DNA from: an uncultured Bacillaceae bacterium
Lineage (GTDB): Bacteria; Bacillota; Bacilli; Bacillales; Alkalibacillaceae
Assembly: GCA_937958375.1 (NCBI GenBank)
Contig: CALGNY010000183.1
Location: 1-12,252 of the forward strand
DNA: 12,252 nucleotides
Reading direction: 5' to 3'
Shown piece by piece: positions 7,489 through 12,252 of the stretch. Made by a program: the position numbers and the translations under genes. The notes below the pieces were generated by a model. It was not told where the DNA came from and ran no database searches. It saw only the letters and a list, made by a program, of their open reading frames with translations. Numbering within the stretch: the first letter of the stretch is position 1; each line of letters opens with the position of its first letter.

Positions 7489-7516
7489 ATTATACAATGA
7501 ATGAGCATTCAGTCAA
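7489..7516 (-). promoter_or_regulatory. Sigma-A promoter of fadF
   Basis: Minus strand: TTGACT (7516-7511), a 16-nt spacer, TATAAT (7494-7489). This is the best promoter in the window. Starting near 7482 it would give a leader of about 145 nt. The spacer contains a perfect operator-like palindrome. Confidence 0.75.
7498..7511. promoter_or_regulatory. Perfect TetR/FadR-type operator inside the fadF promoter
   Basis: TGAATG-AG-CATTCA is a perfect 6-2-6 palindrome lying almost entirely between the -35 and -10 of fadF, the usual place for a TetR-family repressor to exclude RNA polymerase. It shares its architecture with the mmgA site at 3339-3352, so both loci are probably derepressed together when acyl-CoA is present. 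The half-sites resemble those of the B. subtilis FadR dyad but the spacing is shorter. Confidence 0.65.
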
Positions 7517-7517
7517 T

Positions 7518-7615
7518 TCATTTATTAAACTCTTCGCTAAATCGTTCGCGGATCCATTGTCTGATATGGTCGGTGGCATGCGGGTAGAGCGGATTTTCTG
7601 GAAGAGTGCATGATT
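7518..7615 (-). other. Possible remnant of a gene 3' end
   Basis: One minus-strand frame ends at TGA 7518-7520 with a protein-like tail: NPLYPHATDHIRQWIRERF followed by SEEFNK. It has no start codon and runs upstream into the 21-bp repeat array, where the frame loses meaning. It may be the tail of a gene whose 5' part was lost or overwritten, or chance. I do not recognise it. Confidence 0.15.
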
Positions 7616-7790
7616 GTGAGAATATATTGCATGGCTTGGGGAGACTATTGCGCGGCTCGGGAAGATTATTGCACGGCTAGGAGCGACTATTGCACGGCTG
7701 GACGGGATTATTGCACGGCTCGGCGAAATTATTGCGCGGCTTCTCAATTTTTTTGCACGGCTGGAGCCCAATATTGCACGGCTCCCCGCT
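7605..7790. repeat. Tandem array with exact 21-bp period (TTGCACGGCT)
   Basis: The core TTGCACGGCT recurs with its first G at 7629, 7650, 7671, 7692, 7713, 7734, 7755 and 7776, every interval being exactly 21 bp. A degenerate copy precedes it (G at 7608). Plus-strand units read approximately TTGCACGGCT-nGG-nGA-nTA. Core variants are GCATGGCT and GCGCGGCT. The array lies between the argS terminator and the fadF promoter. Because 21 is a multiple of three, long frames stay open on both strands (heptapeptide patterns such as SRAIIxP on minus and DYCTARS on plus). These are most likely by-products. The function is unknown. Confidence 0.9.
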
Positions 7791-7851
7791 ATCCCATTTG
7801 CCTTCCCAATTGCTGCCGAGCTTTCAAGGCCTACTGCTCTGTTTTTCAGGC

Positions 7852-7886
7852 AAAAAAATCCTAACCGCTCGTTGGTTAGGATTTTT
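7852..7886 (-). terminator. Rho-independent terminator of ywiB-argS
   Basis: Stem TCCTAACC (7859-7866) with GGTTAGGA (7874-7881), loop of 7 nt, extended by A-T pairs, with A7 at 7852-7858 giving a U-tract on the minus-strand transcript. It lies 22 bp after the argS stop. It is symmetric enough to act on both strands. Confidence 0.9.
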
Positions 7887-7907
7887 CTCATCTCAACTAA
7901 TCTCTTT

Positions 7908-9578
7908 TTACATTTTTTCTGGTGCGGAAACACCAATCAACTGCAAGGCATTTTGGATGACAATCCGAACCGCTTGGATCAGTGCGATTCTGGCCTGTGT
8001 CCGTTCCATATCATCTGGGTTGATGACTTTTTCGGCATTATAAAAGCTATGCAAGTCACCAGCCAATTCAAAAACATATTGAGGAATCCGGTGTGGCATT
8101 TTCTTGCTGGCCGCTTCGGTGATCACTTGCGGGTAATCGCCGAGCCGCTTCAGCAAATCCATTTCTTTTTCGCTAGTCAACACCGAAACATTTGCCTCGG
8201 CGTTTACATCGATTCCTTTTTCCTCGGCTTGTTTTAGCATGCTGCAAATACGAGCATGCGCATATTGCACGTAGTACACCGGGTTTTCGTTCGATTCACT
8301 CGTTGCCAAGTCCATATCAAAATCAAGATGCGAATCATTCGAGCGCATAATGAAGAAATATCGTGTCGCATCGAGGCCAACCTCTTCGATCAATTCCTGC
8401 ATCGTCACCGCTTTGCCTGTCCGCTTACTCATCTTCACTTTTTCACCGTCTTGATAGAGATGAACGAGTTGCACGATTTTGATATCCAACAAATCTTTCG
8501 GGTTACCGAGTGCTTGAATCGCCGCCTTCATCCGGTTGACGTAACCGTGGTGGTCAGCCCCCCACACGTTAATCAACTCATCAAAACCACGGTCGATTTT
8601 GTTTTGGTGATACGCAATATCCGGTGTCAAATACGTGTAGGTGCCATCATTTTTAACCAACACACGGTCTTTATCGTCACCGAAATCCGTACTTCTGAAC
8701 CACGTTGCGCCTTCCGCTTCATACACATAGCCATTCTCCCGAAGCTGATCGACTGCTTGTTCAATGACGCCAGATTCATATAAAGACGTTTCAGAGAACC
8801 ACGAATCAAACGGCACCCGATACTCTTCCAGATCCTGTTTGATCCGCTCCAGCAGATGTTCGAGGCCGAAGTTACGGAAGGCTTCCAGACGCTCTTCTAC
8901 CGTCATGTTCGCAAATTCGTCCCCGTGTTTTTCAACGAGCTGATTCGCCAATTCAATGATATCTTTACCGCGGTAACTATCCTCCGGCATGTCGACGTCT
9001 TTACCCAACGCTTGAAAATATCGGACTTCAATGGATTTCGCCAGGATTCCGATTTGATTGCCAGCATCGTTAATATAATATTCGCGCTGAACCTCATAGC
9101 CGGCTTTTTCCATGACATTCGCCAATGCATCGCCATACGCCGCGCCACGTGCATGACCTAAGTGAAGCGTACCCGTCGGATTGGCGGAGACAAACTCAAT
9201 CTGCACCTTTTTCCCTTGGCCGACATCACTGGATCCATACGATTCCTTCGCTTCGTTGATCTCGGTGACAACTTGTGTCAAAAAGGATTGATCCATGAAA
9301 AAATTGATGAAGCCCGGTCCGGCAATGTCTATTTTTTCAATGGAAGCCTTCTCCGCATCCAATTGACCAACGATTTCCTCAGCAATTTGCCGTGGTGCTT
9401 TTTTGGCAATCCGCGCCAGCTGCATGGCCATATTCGTCGCGTAATCGCCGTGTTCCTTTTCTTTCGGCGTTTCCAAAATCACTTCCGGCATTTCTTCAGC
9501 CTTCGCTAGTCCTGCATTCAAGACAGCCTGCTCAATTTCCTGTTTCAGCGTATCTTCTATTTGGGTGACAATATTCAC
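7908..9578 (-). CDS. argS: Arginyl-tRNA synthetase
   Basis: Class I aminoacyl-tRNA synthetase that charges tRNA-Arg with arginine in the cytoplasm. At 556 residues it has the same length as B. subtilis ArgS. It shows the N-terminal additional domain (about 1-115, including [20 protein letters not shown]), the HIGH motif as HLGH (139-142, in [16 protein letters not shown]), the KMSKS-equivalent KMSKR (382-386) and the anticodon-binding helical domain ending [10 protein letters not shown]. The start is GTG at 9576-9578 with AGGAGG 8 nt upstream, inside the end of ywiB, whose stop is only 3 nt before. The two genes are one operon, closed by a strong terminator. No T-box or other leader control is visible upstream of ywiB. 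Confidence 0.98.
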   Translation of the reverse strand: MNIVTQIEDTLKQEIEQAVLNAGLAKAEEMPEVILETPKEKEHGDYATNMAMQLARIAKKAPRQIAEEIVGQLDAEKASIEKIDIAGPGFINFFMDQSFLTQVVTEINEAKESYGSSDVGQGKKVQIEFVSANPTGTLHLGHARGAAYGDALANVMEKAGYEVQREYYINDAGNQIGILAKSIEVRYFQALGKDVDMPEDSYRGKDIIELANQLVEKHGDEFANMTVEERLEAFRNFGLEHLLERIKQDLEEYRVPFDSWFSETSLYESGVIEQAVDQLRENGYVYEAEGATWFRSTDFGDDKDRVLVKNDGTYTYLTPDIAYHQNKIDRGFDELINVWGADHHGYVNRMKAAIQALGNPKDLLDIKIVQLVHLYQDGEKVKMSKRTGKAVTMQELIEEVGLDATRYFFIMRSNDSHLDFDMDLATSESNENPVYYVQYAHARICSMLKQAEEKGIDVNAEANVSVLTSEKEMDLLKRLGDYPQVITEAASKKMPHRIPQYVFELAGDLHSFYNAEKVINPDDMERTQARIALIQAVRIVIQNALQLIGVSAPEKM

Positions 9579-9581
9579 GTG

Positions 9582-10013
9582 TTACTCCTCCTCTTGGAAC
9601 TTCACCTGCAATGTATGTCTGCGTGCATCCTGATCATTCAACCTGACATCATAATCAGCAAAAACCCGCCCAGACTTGAGGTTGATTCCTTTGAAAAATT
9701 CGATTCTTCGCGTCACCGTCTCCATACGGAACTGCCCATACGGATGAGTATAAAGCGCTTCGGTTTTCTTTCCGATCCGAAAAGTCTGGTGCAGTTTCAC
9801 GATTCCTTCGCGCTTCAGTACAATTTTATTTTTTTGAATCATCAACGTTGTTTTTACGGGACCGAAATCATCCATCTGTTCGTCATATTTTATCACATGA
9901 ATATTGTTTTTGTGGAGATAAACTCCTTTTTCCTTCTTCCGGATCGTTTCCTTCCCGGTTTCATCAAAAATTTCAACATCAATTTGGATATCCACATCAA
10001 TTTGATTGGCCAT
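9582..10013 (-). CDS. ywiB: DUF1934 family protein YwiB
   Basis: Cytoplasmic protein of 143 residues without a signal peptide or membrane segment. It is rich in alternating beta-strand patterns (IDVDIQIDVEIFDETGKET, NIHVIKYDEQ, TTLMIQKNKIVLKREG), as expected for the small lipocalin-like barrel of DUF1934. Later conserved-looking parts are THPYGQFRMET and the C-terminal DYDVRLNDQDARRHTLQVKF. The function of the family is not known. The ATG at 10011-10013 follows GAAAGGAAGAAAGG. Gene order ywiB-argS is the usual one in Bacillus and supports the name. It is divergent from the PBP gene across 203 bp. Confidence 0.88.
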   Translation of the reverse strand: MANQIDVDIQIDVEIFDETGKETIRKKEKGVYLHKNNIHVIKYDEQMDDFGPVKTTLMIQKNKIVLKREGIVKLHQTFRIGKKTEALYTHPYGQFRMETVTRRIEFFKGINLKSGRVFADYDVRLNDQDARRHTLQVKFQEEE

Positions 10014-10216
10014 GCCTTTCTTCCTTTCTGTTAAATCCTGCTGTTCGGTTGTTATGTACAGTTCGTCATTTGTTTATTTATAAAAACCTTCATTAGTCTA
10101 ACTTAATATATCAAAGCTATCAAAGAAAACACATGAATGTTTAAAAACCGTCACATTCTTCCATACTATTATCAATTATATCGGTCAAAATTCGTGCAAC
10201 TTCAGGGGTAATCGAC
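10014..10216. other. Divergent ywiB/pbpG intergenic region, no firm promoter
   Basis: An AT-rich 203-bp spacer that must hold promoters for ywiB-argS (minus) and the PBP gene (plus). Weak candidates only: minus TTAGAC near 10090-10100 with a TATAAA/TAAATA stretch near 10075-10085, and plus TACTAT near 10164-10169 with a poor -35. CATACTA resembles a sigma-G -10, but no matching -35 lies 15 bp upstream. GAATG and CATTC near 10135-10156 are too far apart for the operator seen elsewhere. Confidence 0.4.
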
Positions 10217-12154
10217 ATGATAAGAAAACTATTGATCAGCTTCATATTCGTAGGCAGCTTCATGGCTTCCGTCCTAGCTGGCATTCTGATCTATACATAT
10301 TTACTCGGACCACCCGATACAAATCTTGATCGGCAAACGATGCTTTTCGACCGGGAAGAACGGGCGCTTGAAGCTTCTTTCTTGATCGATCAGCGAGAAA
10401 CGGTCGACTTAGCTGACATTTCACCCCATTTGATTGATGCCTTTCTGGCAGCAGAAGATCAACATTTTTATAATCATTTAGGGTTTGACATCAAGCGAAT
10501 CGGGAGTGCCGCGTTGCAAAATGTCATCCATCAGGATAAAAAACAAGGGGCCAGCACCATTACTCAACAGTATGCCCGGAATCTATATCTCACCCATGAA
10601 AAAACATGGAACCGAAAAATCAAAGAGGCGCTCGCCGCCATCCGGCTGGAGATGTTTTTGTCAAAGGATGACATTCTAGAAGGTTATTTAAATACCATTT
10701 ATTTCGGGCACGGGCAATACGGTGTCGAAGCAGCAAGCCAGTATTTTTTCCAAAAAAGCGCTTCAGACTTGTCGATTGCGGAGGCTGCTCTCTTGGCTGG
10801 TGTGCCTAAAGGGCCGTCCATCTACTCCCCACTCAATGATTTGGACCGTGCAACCGACCGCCAACAGTGGATTTTGGGTAGAATGTTGGCGCTAGACATG
10901 ATCGATCAGAAAACGTACGCACAGGCAACCGAAGCAGAAGTCCAGATTTCGACGACGGTTGCGAGTGATGAATCGATTTACGGGCTCTATTTTTTGGACC
11001 ATGCGATGAAGGAAGCTGCTGGCATTCTCGGTTTGACGAAGGAAGAGTTAACCCATGGCGGGTATCATGTCTATACAACGATGGACCGTGATGCGCAGCG
11101 AAGCCTTGAGGAAACCGTTGATGAAAGATTGCCTGAAGGTGAACTGCAGGTCGGCACGCTTTCGCTCGATCACGAAACAGGCGAAGTGATTGCCATGCAA
11201 GGGGGACGAAACTATGAACAATCCCCCTACAACCGAGCGATTCAATCAGAGAGGATGACTGGGTCAACCTTCAAGCCGTTTCTCTACTATGCAGCATTGC
11301 TCTATGGATTTACACCTTCGACGACATTGGAAAGTGCCCCTACGACGTTTCAATTGGAAAATGGGGAAGTCTATGAGCCATCCAATTATGGCGACCAATA
11401 TGCGAATGGGCCGATTACATTAGCCCAAGCGATTGCGATTTCCGATAATATTTATGCCGTCAAAACCAACCAATTCATCACTCCGGAAAATCTGGTGCAG
11501 GCTGCAGCCACATTTGGCATCGATGGTGATCTGCCGGAAGTTCAATCACTTGCGCTCGGTTCCGCTTCCGCATCCGTTTTTGAGATGGCCAAGGCTTACG
11601 GCCTGTTAGCCAATGCAGGTGGATCGGTTGAACCGTACACGGTCGAGAAAATCGTTGATGCAGAAGGTGAAACCGTCTATGAGCATGAGCCTGAAGAACC
11701 GACTCAGGAATTGGATGAAAACTATGCCTTTGTGCTCACCCACTTGATGACGGGGATGTTCGATGAGCGGTTGAATAGTTATAGCCGAGTGACTGGCGCA
11801 ACGATCGCGCCTATGCTTCACCAACATTATGCAGGCAAGTCGGGTACGACACCAAACGATAGTTGGATGGTCGGCTATAGCCCCCATTATACGACGGCGG
11901 TGTGGACAGGATTCGACGATTCTGCGCCTTTAGTGGAACGAGAGGATTTGCAGGCCGCTAAATATATTTGGGCTGAGTATATGGAAGAAATCCATGAAAA
12001 TAAGCCTGTTGATCCATTCCCTGTTCCGGATGGTGTGACCGGAGCCTATGTCGACCCGGATACCGGTTTGCTTCAAGGTCCGGATTGTGAAAATCGGACA
12101 CGGTGGATGTACTATATTCGAGGTACCGAGCCGAAGGAAGTTTGCCAGGAGTGA
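10217..12154 (+). CDS. pbpG: Class A penicillin-binding protein (transglycosylase/transpeptidase), PbpG-like
   Basis: Bifunctional peptidoglycan synthase of 645 residues, anchored by one N-terminal helix (about 5-30) with the rest outside the membrane. The GT51 transglycosylase has all motifs: EDQHFYNHLG (catalytic E80), GASTITQQ (111-118), RKIKE (133-137) and ILEGYLNTIYFG (153-164). The transpeptidase has STFK (350-353, nucleophile S350), SDN (409-411) and KSGT (541-544). The chain ends soon after the transpeptidase domain, with two cysteines (C624, C643) and a GTEP motif, much like B. subtilis PBP2d as I remember it, a spore-envelope enzyme. The ATG at 10217 has AGGGG 8 nt upstream. It is divergent from ywiB-argS. 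Family certain; assignment to PbpG rather than PbpF or another class A PBP is likely but not proved. No clear terminator follows within the window. Confidence 0.9.
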   Translation: MIRKLLISFIFVGSFMASVLAGILIYTYLLGPPDTNLDRQTMLFDREERALEASFLIDQRETVDLADISPHLIDAFLAAEDQHFYNHLGFDIKRIGSAALQNVIHQDKKQGASTITQQYARNLYLTHEKTWNRKIKEALAAIRLEMFLSKDDILEGYLNTIYFGHGQYGVEAASQYFFQKSASDLSIAEAALLAGVPKGPSIYSPLNDLDRATDRQQWILGRMLALDMIDQKTYAQATEAEVQISTTVASDESIYGLYFLDHAMKEAAGILGLTKEELTHGGYHVYTTMDRDAQRSLEETVDERLPEGELQVGTLSLDHETGEVIAMQGGRNYEQSPYNRAIQSERMTGSTFKPFLYYAALLYGFTPSTTLESAPTTFQLENGEVYEPSNYGDQYANGPITLAQAIAISDNIYAVKTNQFITPENLVQAAATFGIDGDLPEVQSLALGSASASVFEMAKAYGLLANAGGSVEPYTVEKIVDAEGETVYEHEPEEPTQELDENYAFVLTHLMTGMFDERLNSYSRVTGATIAPMLHQHYAGKSGTTPNDSWMVGYSPHYTTAVWTGFDDSAPLVEREDLQAAKYIWAEYMEEIHENKPVDPFPVPDGVTGAYVDPDTGLLQGPDCENRTRWMYYIRGTEPKEVCQE

Positions 12155-12211
12155 TTTTTGGACAAGATGTTTAGTTGATAATACAAGTTCTAAGCTGAGT
12201 TGTTGTATGGT

Positions 12212-12252
12212 GAAGAGCGGAGGTGGCGACTCCTGCGGGAACAGCACGAGCT
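12212..12252. repeat. Start of a probable dispersed Bacillaceae intergenic repeat
   Basis: The last ~40 bases, beginning GAAGAGCGGAGGTGGCGACT and continuing with CCTGCGGGAACAGCACGAGC, abruptly become GC-rich relative to the preceding AT-rich spacer. They look like an intergenic element that I recall, without being able to check, as multi-copy in halophilic and alkaliphilic Bacillaceae. The window edge cuts it. Just upstream, ATACAA and TTGTAT (about 12181-12208) form a weak inverted repeat without a T-tract. Confidence 0.45.

Noticed and set aside
7490..7936. Minus-strand 148-codon frame with repeated SRAII-type heptapeptides, and its plus-strand counterpart 7610-7864 with DYCTA repeats
   Set aside because: Both follow from a 21-bp repeat that keeps frames open on both strands. 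The minus frame begins inside argS, crosses the argS terminator and ends in the fadF promoter, and neither has a convincing ribosome binding site.
10133..10157. GAATG...CATTC as another copy of the TetR-type operator upstream of pbpG
   Set aside because: The arms are 14-15 bp apart, not 2, and the gene is unrelated to fatty acid use.
10140..10175. Sporulation (sigma-F or sigma-G) promoter for pbpG
   Set aside because: CATACTA fits a sigma-G -10, but there is no matching -35 at the required distance, and no sigma-F pattern is seen.

Overview
The window looks like chromosomal DNA of a low-to-mid GC, Gram-positive member of the Bacillaceae. The evidence is strong AGGAGG-type ribosome binding sites, a perfect CcpA cre site, sigma-A promoters and terminators, and a gene set (mmgA-mmgB-mmgC, fadF, argS-ywiB, a pbpG-type class A PBP) that matches Bacillus families. 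No species can be named from sequence alone. I see no tRNA, rRNA, IS element, CRISPR array or prophage gene.

Layout. (1) 1-3253, minus strand: a beta-oxidation operon reading acetyl-CoA acetyltransferase (mmgA, GTG start), 3-hydroxybutyryl-CoA dehydrogenase (mmgB) and acyl-CoA dehydrogenase (mmgC). The last runs off the left edge just before its stop codon. (2) 3254-3464: a divergent control region with the mmgA promoter, a TetR-type inverted repeat, a perfect cre site, and a MerR-type promoter with a 19-bp spacer on the other strand. (3) 3465-4817, plus strand: an AT-richer two-gene module, a MerR-family regulator broken by a one-base frameshift at T6A4, overlapping by 8 nt a six-helix VC0807-like membrane protein. 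(4) 4818-5216: a convergent intergenic region filled by a ~52-bp tandem repeat whose units contain inverted repeats, then the fadF terminator. (5) 5217-7337, minus strand: fadF, a 706-residue membrane iron-sulfur oxidoreductase that probably carries electrons from acyl-CoA dehydrogenase/ETF to quinone. (6) 7338-7907: the fadF leader and promoter with a perfect TetR-type palindrome in the -35/-10 spacer, then a tandem array with an exact 21-bp period, then the argS terminator. (7) 7908-10013, minus strand: ywiB-argS, separated by 3 nt. (8) 10217-12154, plus strand: a pbpG-like bifunctional penicillin-binding protein. (9) 12212-12252: the start of what looks like a dispersed Bacillaceae intergenic repeat, cut by the window edge.

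How the parts fit. mmgABC performs beta-oxidation steps and fadF probably reoxidises the ETF used by the acyl-CoA dehydrogenase. Both promoters carry the same 6-2-6 palindrome (TGARYG-NN-CRYTCA), which suggests one TetR/FadR-like repressor not encoded here, with CcpA adding catabolite control at mmgA. The MerR/membrane-protein module lies between these two fatty-acid loci and fadF is bracketed by two unrelated minisatellite-like arrays, so this part of the chromosome looks rearranged. The most interesting items are the two repeat arrays, the shared operator, and the frameshifted MerR gene with its otherwise intact reading frame. I found no clear new enzymatic or defence system.
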